The notes under the pieces are model-generated. The model was given only the letters and a program-made list of their open reading frames with translations, was not told the DNA's origin and did not search any database. 64,000 nt of DNA from Euryodendron excelsum (Eukaryota > Streptophyta > Magnoliopsida > Ericales > Pentaphylacaceae): NCBI GenBank assembly GCA_033060915.1, contig CM065397.1, positions 15,371,001 to 15,435,000 of the forward strand, written 5' to 3'. The stretch's first letter is position 1, and each line of letters starts with the position of its first letter. The position numbers and the translations under genes were made by a program. This document shows positions 24,150-35,430 of this stretch, piece by piece.

Positions 24150-25830
24150 TGATAAATTCATGCCTTGATCACACATATTTTGAGCATTTTATCCTTTTTT
24201 TCTCCTTACCTTATACCTCATGACCAAGTTACAACCTAAATAAAGTTTTCGAGGATTTGATGTGTATATTGTTTATTCATTCACTGTGTAGAAAATTCAC
24301 TTATCAGTTACTTGTGTGATTTTAATATTGATTATTCTTTCATGGAGCTATGCCAAGTCGTCTCTCATTTTATATATTCATGTCATTTCTTTATGGTTGT
24401 CTCATTTGATTTTATATTACATTTACTCTTTTACAATGACAACTAGTGTGAGACGCTTATGTTCTTTCTTTTTGAGAGAATATTCAATGAGATTGAATAA
24501 AAACTTAAATGATGTATTTGTGTTTTTATGTTGTAATACTTTCCTTATCATAGAATGATCACACACACACAAAAGCTTATCATATATTATTTTAAAACAT
24601 TATCTTACTTGTGTATTAACGAGTAGGATATACATAATATGCTTGTGTTTTGATACATCTATTATTTTTCCTTATGATCCTCACTTGCATGCCAGATTTT
24701 GATGTTTGTGGGTGCCATAATTAGAAACACTCACGAGACCCCACTCGTCTATTAGAAAAAATCTAGGGGTTTAAAGGCTTAGTACATATGCTAAATGCAC
24801 TCGTGATCCCTACGAAAGTAGAGCCTATCTTTTTAAGTGTGTTTATTATTTTACTAAGGACTAGCAAAGCCTTAGTTGCGTGGTGTGATTATAGTCTAAA
24901 ATGTACAATTGGAGTCCCTAATTATAGGCTAATGTTAGTTATTATTTGTGTGTTATTTATCATTTTTATATAAATTTAGTATTTTTCATGTTTTACACTC
25001 CTTGAGCAGATTTGAAGATAAAACCAAGCAAAATAAAGTAAGGTGGCAGAGCGGCCAACATGGGCGCGAAGAAGATATTATATTTTATCTTTACTTTATA
25101 TATTATATATTATACTTTATCTATTATAATGTTTACTTTGTTTGCAAGTGGTGGAATGGATGACAAGACAATTTGACCATTGATTGATTGTGGGACACAA
25201 GAAGACAATGAAAAGAAAAAAGAAGAAAAAATAGAATAAAAACACTTCTCATCTTTGGCTATAAAAGGGAGAAGACAAAGGAAGAGAGGGGGGGAGAGCA
25301 GAGGCAGAGGCAAAGGCCAGTAGAAAGCTCTATTGCTTTATTTTTTTGTTTTAATTTTCAAGTGTAGATTTTCAGTTAGTTTGTTAGAGTTTTTCAGTCA
25401 ATTAATTTTTTTTTCAGTCTTTTCTTTGTAATAAACCATTATATTTATGAAGTTATCTTTCAAGCTATGTCTTTTCTTTTCAATACTATGAGTGGTTAGT
25501 TTTATTGTTGGAGCCAATCGTGAATATCATTTTAGGATCTTTGAATATTAATGGAGATAATTGAATTTTCATTATTTTATCTTTAAAATATTTTAATTCT
25601 TAGTAATTAAATTCTAGATCTTTGAGAAAACTTAAATTCTTGACTAAGTATGGTAATTTTTATGCACAAATCTTAGTTTGGTATAGTTATTGCACAAATT
25701 GATGGTATGAATCTATGACTTTAATTTTATTATTCTAGATTTAATTATTATTGAATTTTTATTCTAATAGCTTAATATTTGGAATCAAAGGCTCAAGATG
25801 AAGCCAATGATTTGAGTTATTGACGCCGAG
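24150..25830 (+). mobile_element. Athila-like fragment: 3' interior plus LTR
   Basis: The block 'actcacgagaccccactcgtctatta..ctaggggtttaaaggctta' (24730-24785) and 'ctaaggactagcaaag' (24857) recur near 61020-61180 and, reversed, at 51570-51720, directly inside the LTR of two other Athila-like elements. An LTR starting TGATTATAG is therefore placed at 24886. Its right end is unclear; 'ttgacgccgag' near 25830 could be an altered primer site. There is no coding capacity. Confidence 0.5.
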
Positions 25831-26189
25831 AAATGGAGAAAAGAGGAGGTAGCACAAGTGAACACTCCCGAGATGATTTAAGCTCGCCACCCTACGAAAA
25901 TCCACCAAGGGATAAGAGCAAACAAGAAGAACTCCTTATTCTTAGAAAGCCAAAGGCTAACTCTCAAATATAATATGAAAATTCTCTACCTTCATTACCA
26001 CTTGCAATAGTCTCATAAATACATATCTTATTTTGACAAACACACATAGACTTTGACATACATGCACACTTGATTGAAGACAAAGAAAGACAACCAACCT
26101 TTGACTACCACCATTTAAGGAGAAGACAAGAAAAACATGTAAAACACCTTTAAGACTCTTGACAAAACACACCTAACAACCAAGAAAAT

Positions 26190-26440
26190 CAAAAGGGGTG
26201 GGCTGCAGAAAATTAGGATTGCTGAATTTTCGGATGTGTGCAGACAGCTCAGACACCCTTCAGTAAAATAGCCATATCTCTCTCCACAAGACAGGAAATC
26301 ATGCTCTGTTTTTTTTTGTTGGAAAGTAGATTCATAGACCTTTCCATCCATGTAAGATTTGCACGCTGATTCACTTCCAGTAGATAGAGATTTGAATGCA
26401 AAGTCAGCTCAAAACAGAGTTTGCACAGCTAGAAAAACAG
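26190..26440 (+). repeat. Dispersed segment shared with 53425-53660
   Basis: Both segments share 'tgctgaattttcg', 'catatctctctccacaa', 'ttgttggaaagtagattcatagac/tctttccatcca' and 'cacttccagtaga' in the same order and orientation. The second copy lies inside the minus-strand Athila-like element, so this is probably retroelement interior too. Frames across it are not conserved as protein. Confidence 0.55.
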
Positions 26441-27690
26441 GTTTGGCAGCCCTTCTGTTTTGACCATTTAGCTCATTGTTTTTAAGCCAATTTTGACTGA
26501 GATCCTCCGGTATCAGTTATAAAATCTCCGTTGGAATTTCAAATGAATCAGGTGATCGGATCAATTGGATCCAAGACTATTTTATTAAGTTTAATTTAAA
26601 GTCTAGTTTAACAATCATTAAACTTCCCAAAATAAACTATTTTATTTTGATTACTATTTGATTTTTTTTCCACCAACTGTCTAGATCTCATCGATACTGT
26701 TCATGATGGAATTCAAATAGGTTTAGATTACAACTGAAGCCATTGCAATGCTATGGTGTTTGACATAGCTTAGTCAGTATCTAAATTTTTACCGTGGGTG
26801 AATTCTAGTGCTAACTTTGCATGTTTGGATAACCGTTCTCTGTGGTTCGACTCCGGTCTTACCGGATTTTATTTTCTGCTTCGCCACATCTGCACTTGAG
26901 TGTTAATAGATTGTCATATTCTAAGCGTAGTAAAAAATATCAATAGTATATAAGTAAATATTAGGATTTTAATGTTACTTTTTATTCTTGGGTTTTACAT
27001 TTTTTCTTTCTCAACTTTTATATTGCATTAGTATTTGTATAATTTGCATTATTTTTTATCTTGAAAGATTTACTTTTATTATGAAATTTTATACGGTTTC
27101 AATCTGTTCCAACCTGAATCTCGATTAACTTGAGTGAGATGGGGGCGAGGTGGATATGTTCGACTCGTCACAGATTTGGAACGGGGTGTGGGATGTTGTT
27201 TTCTTATTAAGGGTGGGGTAAGATTTGGCCAAATCCATACCAAACCCAATCCATTGCCATCTCTATGTGTATTGTGTATTTTACGCAACTGAATTTGGAC
27301 CAACAAAAAAAAAAAAAATTGGCTGTTAACATTGAATATTTATCAAATCAATAATTAACAGTTGTTAAAGGACAACAGTTTTAAAATCCATTAACGATGA
27401 GAATATTTTTTGAACTTATAAAAGATACACATATTTAAAAAGAGGGAGACTATAAAACACCCCCTTTAATAGATTATTGATTATTGTATATAATTATTGA
27501 AATAGGGAAAAAAAATCAAATCACATACTGTTTCTTTTTTATTAAGAAGATTTGGTATTGTGCGTTATCAAGGGCGGGCTTTTAATGCATCGGTAAGGTT
27601 GCTTTATTGTAACCGTTAGATATTTTTGGTGATTTATGTGTCATTTGTAATCTACCAATTCATGCCATGTAAAAGTAAATTGAAAGACAA
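26441..27690. other. AT-rich spacer with probable retroelement debris
   Basis: The text at 26780-26900 ('ggataaccgttctctgtggttcgactccgg') resembles leader-region wording of Athila-like elements as I recall it; nothing else is recognisable. No gene was seen. Confidence 0.3.
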
Positions 27691-27699
27691 GTCAAAGTT

Positions 27700-28900
27700 T
27701 AGGAAATTCAGGAATGGCTCGATCTAAGTATACATGGCTCGAGTGATACAAAAAGAAATGCAGGTGAATCAGAGATTCAAAGAGTACCGCTTGATGATGG
27801 CTCGGACTTGGCTTGAGCGATATATGGCTCAAGCGAACTCAACATGGCTCGAGTGATGCGACAAGTTTTAGTTTGAGAGAGAGTCTAGTCTTTGAAAAAT
27901 GACTATATTATTCAGGACTCTTAAGCCAAACACTATTTGAACAATCAAGGGAGAGTTCAAGCCTATGTTTTAGGTACAAAGATAAGCCATACAAAGGCCT
28001 GGAGAACTACGTATTGATTTAACTCTTTGGAACATATAGAATACATAGAGGAAGAATATAGAGAGAGAAAAGATAAACAAAGTGGTGAAGTAAAGATTAT
28101 GAGTTGGTGAGTTTAAAGATCATCTTCACCATTGTTATTGATTTGAAGAATAAAGTGGAGAGATCGTCTTGGTGGATTCCAAGGACAAAGAAAAATACGG
28201 TGGTGATTCGGTGTTAGAGTAAAAGCCTGGGAGAACAAAAACTCGAGTACTCGAGCAAATAAACTTCAACCGAAGTTCGTGGAGATTCGGATGGTATTCG
28301 TGTAGTCTAGATTGTTATGGTTGTAAGTTGGTGTAAACTGTTTATTGTAGTACTTGGTTTGCTGGACATGGTTTTTCCTGAGTTGGGTTTTCATGAGAAA
28401 TTCTGTGTCTCTTTATTTTATTTTTCATTGTTGATGCTCTGTGATGAATATATATGAATGATCATATAAGGAAAGAAAACTAGTCTTGGAGTTCATATTA
28501 CCATTATAGATCCTTAAAGATAGTAATCTAGGAATTATGAATTTTCCATAACCTTTGCATCAAATTAATATTCGAAACATAGAAATAACCTCTCTACATA
28601 TCAGGGTAAAGTTGTAGACATGTAATCCTCTTAGACCTTGTATTTATACACGCTCGTGCACTGGACTGTCTTTTCACTATTTTGTATGATAACGGTTTCA
28701 TACTCCATTTTAATCCAATTGATGAATAATTTTAACCTCAAGTACCGATTTTAAGTTTTGAAATATCCAAGAGTTTGAAACCATGTTTGGTTCATCCGTG
28801 CGAGAGTCAGTATCTGGTCTGTAGAACTTTGCAGCGTGGAAGTTTGGACAGATCAAGCGCGGGACTCGTCTCAGTTGCTTGCTCGGCCCAATTATGTTAT
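27700..28900 (+). repeat. Possible retroelement LTR with repeated TGGCTCGAG words
   Basis: 'atggctcgag(t/c)gat' and variants occur at least five times between 27715 and 27860, followed by an A-rich leader-like stretch and then a terminator-like T-rich region. This looks like the regulatory part of a copia-type LTR, but no terminal pairs or target duplication could be fixed. Confidence 0.3.
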
Positions 28901-30288
28901 AGATGGCTAACTACTGCTGTTCATGATAGTTGATCAGTTTAGAAATAGAAATGTGCATAGCCATACCTGAGTAAAAAACCCTGCTTACATAAATGAGTGA
29001 AGGATGCGTTCTTGGAAATTAACTTAGTGGTATGCCCTCACCTATCCTTGAGATCATGAATCAACTCGCCCTCTCCCTTTTCTGAGGTTTTGTCCCTCCA
29101 ATATTTCCAAAAAAATAAAAAAAATTACTCAAGTATGCAAGTTGCTTTATAAAAAAAGGCAGACTAGTGTACCAAAATCTCACATTTGTAAGGTTTAAGG
29201 AGGATTAATGTACATAGCCTTACTCCTGCAGCATGCAAAGAGATTATTCATTTGCTTCTAATGCTGAGAAATTGTTTGTGTTTCGAGCCCTAGCTCTCAT
29301 CATATTGCAATGGAGCAACCTTACTACTTCAAGTCACCTTTGAATAAAAATTAATATAAGGATCTTTTTTATATTTTTTTTGGGCCTACAATCTGTCCAC
29401 ACATTCTGCAGACACTCACTTGAGCTCATGCCAATTCATTGTCCACATGAACCCTGTAAACTTTATGTATTGTATGAATAATAGCTAATTATAAGAGGGC
29501 ATGAAAATTAATTAGATTTGAAGTCTCAACATGAGAACAAGCCGAGCACTAAGTCACCCCTTCGGGTTATTGATATAGGCAGCTTAATCTCCAAAAAAAA
29601 AAAAAAAAAAGAACTGATCAACATCTCGAACAATGCACGTTGCTTATTTTTTAGGCTGACATGCCCAATACCACAAGGGACAAAATCTTTCTTTTCAAAA
29701 GCCAATTCCTTCGGACGAAGTAAATTTCATCCATTTCTTGCTAACATGTGAGTAATTTCTCCCTCCTGTGATTGAAAAAAGTGTTTGCATCTGTTTGGCA
29801 CAACTCAACAGGCTTCAAGTGTGAACGTACACAACAAAGACAGTGATAAAACATTGTTAGCAAGCCAGCTACAACCTAACAAGATGCTTAAAAGATAGAT
29901 TCAGGCTCATTCAGTTCTTCACTTGGCTCATTGCAACTCTTAAAGACTATAGCCAATCCGAAACGTTTCTGCATCCATTCAGTGAAATGCTCTACGTGAT
30001 CACCAACAAGAAAGTATCAGTTTCTGTGGAAAAGGGTCTACGTTGTCCTTGGGACAGTTGGATATAGATACCATATTGCTGTAACAATGAAATTGCCTTG
30101 AAAACGTCGTTTGAACTGTTGTATTGTAGTAATAGCTGCCACATTTTCAAGCATTTCTTGGCGAAGAGACCAATGAAAAAAAAAAAAAAACAAAAAAACA
30201 ATATGAATACAGGTTATGATACAGATGATGACAATAATGATACCTTCATAGTGACACAGGTTATCTAGGAATCAACTCATCTGTTCCC
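28901..30288. other. Upstream spacer of the transporter gene
   Basis: AT-rich sequence with A runs at 29594 and 30178. The 69-codon and 77-codon frames here have no recognisable domain and are not called. Distal promoter elements may lie here, but none can be named with support. Confidence 0.4.
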
Positions 30289-30294
30289 TATAAA
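30289..30294 (+). promoter_or_regulatory. Candidate TATA box of the ammonium transporter gene
   Basis: TATAAA within 'ccctataaaaaaacccc' lies 84 bases before the start codon. A plant TATA box at this place predicts a transcription start near 30320 and a short leader of about 50 bases. It is the only good TATA box in the proximal upstream region. Confidence 0.6.
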
Positions 30295-30339
30295 AAAACC
30301 CCAGCATCATGACATGAAAAATACACCATTTTACTCCAC

Positions 30340-30340
<1 letters not shown>

Positions 30341-30372
<32 letters not shown>
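30341..30372 (+). repeat. GA microsatellite in the 5' leader of the transporter gene
   Basis: An uninterrupted (GA)n run of about 13 units ends one base pair before the start codon context 'gaATGaat'. GA repeats in plant leaders are known binding places for BPC/GAGA-binding proteins. Here the run occupies most of the predicted leader. Confidence 0.8.
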
Positions 30373-30377
<5 letters not shown>

Positions 30378-33300
30378 TTATACAGCCCTCCCTCCGAACT
30401 TGAAACCAGATGAGGCGAGCCCGGACTGGATGAACAAGGGTGACAATGCGTGGCAGCTCGTTGCAGCAACGCTGGTCGGAATTCAAAGCATCCCGGGGCT
30501 GCTAATTTTGTATGGAGGAGCTGTGAAGAAGAAATGGGCCGTGAATTCGGCTTTCATGGCGTTCTACGCTTTTGCTTGCGTACTAATTTGTTGGGTAGGG
30601 TGGGGTTATAGAATGTCTTTTGGAGACAGGCTCATTCCATTCTGGGGGAAGGCTAATGTTGCACTGGACCAAGGATTTCTCCTCGAAAAGGCGTTCCTCG
30701 GGAAGTTTCCTAATGCAACGATGGTGTTCTTCCAATTTGTTTTCGCGGCTATTACTTTGATTTTGATTGCTGGAGCCTTGTTAGGACGGATGAATTTTTA
30801 TGCCTGGATGCTTTTTGTGCCTCTATGGCTAACCTTTTCGTACACTTTCGGAGCATTTAGCATTTGGTCTCTCAATGGTTTTCTATCAAAGATGGGAATC
30901 ATTGATTATTCGGGTGGTTATGTGATCCATCTGTCTTCTGGAGTAGCTGGTTTCACAGCAGCATATTGGGTACATTTTTTGACTCATTAAATTTTTTTCT
31001 CTCTACACATTTTATCGTACATGCATGCCTGTCCTTATAGATGTTTTCTTGTCTAATCTGGCTTTAAAGGCAATAATCAAAGCAATTTTTGCTTTCAAAA
31101 GAAAGATACTTTTCAAATGCATATGATTTTGTTTCGGAATAAGAATCACAGATATTTTGAAGAAGGTGTTATGTCTGTGACGGATACGACATTCATCGGA
31201 TATTTCTCAAAACGTGTGAAACATGTATCAAATGTATCATATTATTTTATTAATTTTTTAAAACCAAACACGGTTTTGACAGTTGCAGACACGCGTGTTC
31301 ATCACTTGGACACATGTGTCCGTCATTTAAATATATGAAATATTACAAGTTTGAAAAAAAAAAAAAAACTTAGGTTCCAATTGTAAAAATAAAAATAAAG
31401 TAATTTTATACATAATCTGATGTTTAAACTACAGAGTACGTTTTTAATTTTAATTAGAGCGATTCTATGATTTTTTTGACTATGTTTGAGTAAAATATTC
31501 TTATATATGACATATATAAAATGCATAATTTTGTCGTGTTCCTGTTGCATCGTGTCCTATATTTTTTGAAAATCATAGTGTTCGTGTTGCATATCCTTCT
31601 TAGATTTCAGGTGAAGAATTATTGAGGGAAATATACCCAGTAGCTGCCTCCGTGTTCTGAGTTGATGCTAGTATGGCCTTTTATATTGCAGGTTGGTCCT
31701 CGTCTTACCAAGGATAGGGAAAGGTTCCCTCCAAACAACATCCTTCTTATGATGGCAGGAGCAGGATTGCTGTGGATGGGTTGGACCGGGTTCAATGGCG
31801 GGGACCCCTATGTGGTGAGCGTTGATGCCTCGTTGGCCGTCTTGAACACGCACATATGTGCCGCCACAAGCTTGCTAACATGGCTCATCCTCGATGTCAT
31901 CTTCTTCGGCAAAGCTTCCATAATTGGTGCAGTCCAAGGCATGATCACTGGTTTAGTTTGCATCACCCCTGCAGCTGGTATTTTCACTAACTCCAGAACT
32001 TGTAAATGTGTCTGTATAGACACAGTGGTAGCTACTATAGGAATTAATAATCCTTTATTATGCTTTGTTGCGTAAGGTTGCAGGAGCCAAAGATTGTGTT
32101 TACACCTAGCTAGGATGGTAATCGGGCAGGCACGGGTTGGACTAAATCTTATCTGTCTCTAATGAAAAAACTCTACCCCATTTATTCAAATTCTTGACGG
32201 GTTAAACCTCTAAACCCCATTCCCATCCCACTTAACGTTATTCGGAGTTCGGATTATAATGTGTTAAATCCGTATAAAATTTCAAAATAAAAATAAAGGT
32301 AATGTTATATAAACAGAAAATTCATACATAATTTATTACCATAATGATGTGTTGGATGAGAGTCATCGATTCACTTTAACACAAAAACACCCATCATAAT
32401 GGCTCTTAATTATAATAATACTATTGTCATATCATTTTAGTGAGATTTTCTATACAAATTTTCTAAAAGAATAGTATTTTTCTAATAATAATACAAATTA
32501 TAAAAACACTAACACAATATAAAATTGAGAAAATAGCCTAAATTCTAATATTAAGAAGTAACATTAAACCCCTACATTTGACTTTATATATCAAGAATAA
32601 TTTATATTATTAAAGTATAATAGGAATATTTAGGAATTTCATAATGTACTTGGGGTGAGGTGACTTAAATGAACCCTATCCCATCTCAAACCCACTTCGG
32701 GTTTTGTTAGGAATGGCAATGGACAAGGGCGAGACAAAGGTTGGGATTTTCATCCTCTCTTTCACTTAAAATATCCACCTTTATCCCCGCTTCCATCTCT
32801 TCATGAGGATTAATTTGGACCTCCATCCCGGCTTTCACGGGTACAAGCATACCTCCATCCCCGCTTGCACCCTCACCTCCACCTTTGCCCAGCCCAAGCT
32901 TAAGGTTTTTTTTTTTTTTTTTTTTTTTTTCTTTTTGGTACCAAGGAAACAAACAACACAAAGCAAAGAAAAAAAAAAAACTAAGGTATCAAAAATACTA
33001 ATAGTCTCATGTTCTCCACTTGATAGTAAGATAAAATTAATATCCAAACATTTTGAATTATATATACATCAAAATGGTGTTATTATAATATCAAAAGAAA
33101 CTAAGCTTAAAATAATAAATTAAAAATCCATTCAACAAATAACATTGAAAAACTATTGAATATAAGTTGGACACATATTAGCACAAAGCCTAATAATGAT
33201 ATCACTAGTACACCAAATATTAGAATAAACTAAAAACGGTTTATATAAAAAAAAATAAAAAAAATGCTAAAGCAGGGGAAGCGGGACCTGGGGGGGGGTG

Positions 33301-34266
33301 TGGGGCGAGGGTAGAACTTAGTCCATCCCTGCATGAATTTTCATTTCAATCTTCATTCCCACCTTCATCTCTGCATGAATTTTCATTTCAACCTCTATTT
33401 CCGCCCCCATCCCCATTTTGTATCCTTTATCCCCGCCCCATACGGGGCAAATTCGGTCAGACCTTTACTTTTTTCCGATTTATTGCCATCCCTAGGTTTT
33501 ATATTCTTTTCCATACCCGATCCTTACCCGTTATTCACACCCCAAACCCTTACAATTAGAGCTGGGGTGAAGCAACTTTTGGGGTTTTCGGATTAAACTG
33601 CGATCCCTATTTACACTTACATCAATTTGTATATGTATGTATATGATATTATATGTGCAGAGAAGCGAATACTTGACTTAAGAAAGATCTAACACAATAC
33701 AATGTTGCTTGCACTTTGATGTAGGGGTTGTGCAAGGATGGGCAGCCATGATAATGGGAATGTGCTCAGGATCCATTCCCTGGTTCACCATGATGGTTGT
33801 CCACAAAAAATCCGCGCTCCTTCAAAAGGTTGATGATACAATGGCTGTTCTACACACCCACGCCATCGCCGGAAGCCTCGGTGGAATCCTCACTGGTCTC
33901 TTTGCTGAACCAAAGCTGAATTTTTTGTTCTATAGTGCATATAACAAGTACATTGGCCTATTCTATGCCTTTCACATGGGAGATGCCCGCACGGGATTTA
34001 GGCAAATGGGGATTCAGCTTCTTGGTATTCTCTTTATAGTTGTGCTTAATGTTGTGAGCACAAGCATAATATGTCTTTTAGTGAGACTTGTTGTGCCTCT
34101 GAGAATGTCTGACAAAGATATGGAGATCGGTGATGAAGCTGCTCATGGGGAGGAGGCTTATGCCATTTGGGGCCAAGGTGACAAGCTCGAGAATTCGAGG
34201 TACTCGGCTTATAATGATATCGAAGTGCCGGCAACTAGAGCAGCTGCTCAAGTTGAGATGACATGA
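30373..34266 (+). CDS. AMT: Ammonium transporter, AMT2 subfamily (AMT3/AMT4-like)
   Basis: Joined exons 30373-30969, 31692-31977 and 33725-34266 encode 474 residues, the usual AMT2-subfamily length. The product is a polytopic membrane protein of the Amt/Mep/Rh family that moves ammonium/ammonia, normally at the plasma membrane. Seen: about 11 hydrophobic segments (first near 26-47, last near 391-420); family signature from D178 (DYSGGYVIH); pore-histidine candidates H186 and H340 in HTHAIAG, which with D178 match AmtB H168, H318 and D160; WTGFNGG at 230-236; a cytosolic tail with [11 protein letters not shown] at 430-440. All splice sites are GT-AG, with intron phases 0 and 1. Known AMT1 genes lack introns, so introns and the tail favour the AMT2 group; 'WGYRMSFG' and '[10 protein letters not shown]' suggest AMT3/4 rather than AMT2;1. 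No frameshift or key-residue loss is seen. The ATG is the first after the TATA box and GA tract. Confidence 0.95.
30970..31691 (+). other. Intron 1 of the ammonium transporter gene (722 bp)
   Basis: Donor GG|GTACAT and acceptor TTGCAG|GTTGG join TGG (W199) to GTT (V200) in phase 0, giving the family-typical run AAYW-VGPR. It is AT-rich and carries no recognisable element. Confidence 0.93.
31978..33724 (+). other. Intron 2 of the ammonium transporter gene (1747 bp)
   Basis: The donor lies after G31977 and the acceptor is GATGTAG|GGG; the split glycine codon (G295) gives the conserved PAAGVVQGW. Nearly half of its length is a hAT-type MITE. A T run of about 22 bases (from 32907) lies inside that element. 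Confidence 0.92.
32708..33494 (+). mobile_element. hAT-type non-autonomous element (MITE-like, 787 bp) in intron 2
   Basis: The ends TAGGAATGGCAAT (32708-32720) and ATTGCCATCCCTA (33482-33494) form a 13-bp terminal inverted repeat with one mismatch. Flanks GGTTTTGT (32700-32707) and GGTTTTAT (33495-33502) are an 8-bp target duplication with one mismatch; 8 bp is diagnostic of hAT elements. The interior is GC-richer than the intron, with repeated 'catccccgc' words and no transposase. Orientation is arbitrary. Confidence 0.85.
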
Positions 34267-34470
34267 AACTACATTTGTTTTGTGGTTTTTTTTGAAGCTC
34301 CTAAGATTGCCCTAATGTCTCTGCATTGAGAAAGCTTGTTTTTTCGTGTGATATGTTTGTTTTCATTTTCCTTTTCAAAATGACTTCATTTTGCTTGAAA
34401 TGAAGGGTTCATCAATTTCATAGTTCAATGCTTGAAAGGCATAAACACATAGCTTCATAGGATATATGAC

Positions 34471-34476
34471 AATAAA
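34471..34476 (+). terminator. Polyadenylation signal of the transporter gene
   Basis: AATAAA lies 205 bases after the stop codon in a T-rich 3' region, a normal 3' UTR length for a plant gene. No other canonical signal lies between the stop and this site. Confidence 0.6.
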
Positions 34477-34479
34477 AGG

Positions 34480-35181
34480 ATTAATGTAACTCTACTTGTG
34501 CTTCTGGCATATCACAATGTGGTTAGAGCAAGGCATTTTATCTTTCACCTGTGAATCTATGCAAGTCTTGAATGTTTTGGTTCTGAAAGTACTTCCGGTA
34601 TTCATTATAAACTTTTTTTCTTCCTTTCTCTGCCAAATTCATCTGATCTTTGGGTTTGGCATAGAAAAATCAAACAAGAAAGCAAACTTCGCTGAATGTC
34701 AAGAAACTTGCACATTTTGCACACAATAGTGATGTTTCATTCTATTTACTTCATCCAAGAGTTGTAAAAAGCAAAGTATTTACTTCAATTGCATTGCCAG
34801 AGCAAAGCCCAACCTACCTACAATAAGCTCCCAAACTAGTACCAAAATGTGAGGCCTGGGCTGCAAAATACACGCATCGAAACTAAGCTAGGGTTTGGTT
34901 TATGGAGTGTTGTGGCTATAAGCAAGGAAGCTGACTCATTTTTTCAGCATGCTTCTTGACACTTGTCTTCTTAGATTGCTTTCTTTGAAGTAGTGAATGA
35001 GTTAGCACATGAAAATCTTGTTCCTTTAACTGCACCTGCTCCTATATGTTGTTCCTTACTTTTGTGAAATCTCCTATATATTCCACATATTTAGTAATTG
35101 TTTATTTATCAGATGGAGAGACGGACGTTGAACTGTGTAGGAGGAAGGTATAGAATCTAGTAAATTCCAATGTAATAGAAA
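34480..35181. other. Intergenic spacer
   Basis: No gene or element is recognised. The 77-codon frame at 34496-34729 has no domain and lies just past the transporter's polyadenylation signal. Confidence 0.4.
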
Positions 35182-35430
35182 ATGAGTATAGTGCATGATG
35201 TTCGTGGAGCTCTCTTTGAGGCAGTTTCATCTTTTCATGGTAATCTCGAAGATGGAAAGGATTTAGTGGAACTTATTGAAGCACAGTTCGCAACCTTGTG
35301 GAAACCTTTGAATGTGCCTGTAGAATCAAATGAGGCGGCTCATAGCAAGGTTGCTGCCAAGTTACTTAACCTGTATCGTATTGGAAGGCTGTGGCATTAT
35401 ACCTTAGACCCTGTTCCAAGGAATTCTTAA
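35182..35430 (+). pseudogene. Relic of a DAR/YlqF-type GTPase gene, C-terminal part
   Basis: The 82-codon frame resembles the C-terminal end of plant mitochondrial DAR GTPase 2/SIN2-like proteins as I recall them: a VHDVR-ALFEAVSSF start, then KVAAKLLNLYR-GRL. Those proteins act in organellar ribosome assembly. The GTPase domain (G4-G1-G3 order) that should precede it is missing. The frame is closed upstream by TAG at 35176, while another frame reads on across the junction, so a frameshift or an unrecognised intron is possible. It may be the last exon of a decayed or transposed gene copy. Family assignment is from memory. Confidence 0.45.

Noticed and set aside
30272..30469. 65-codon minus-strand frame over the start of the transporter gene
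   Set aside because: It is a shadow of the GA microsatellite and of exon 1.
32707..33123. Frames of 70-106 codons in intron 2 of the transporter
   Set aside because: They overlap the hAT-type element and its poly-T run; no conserved protein, and they are removed by splicing.
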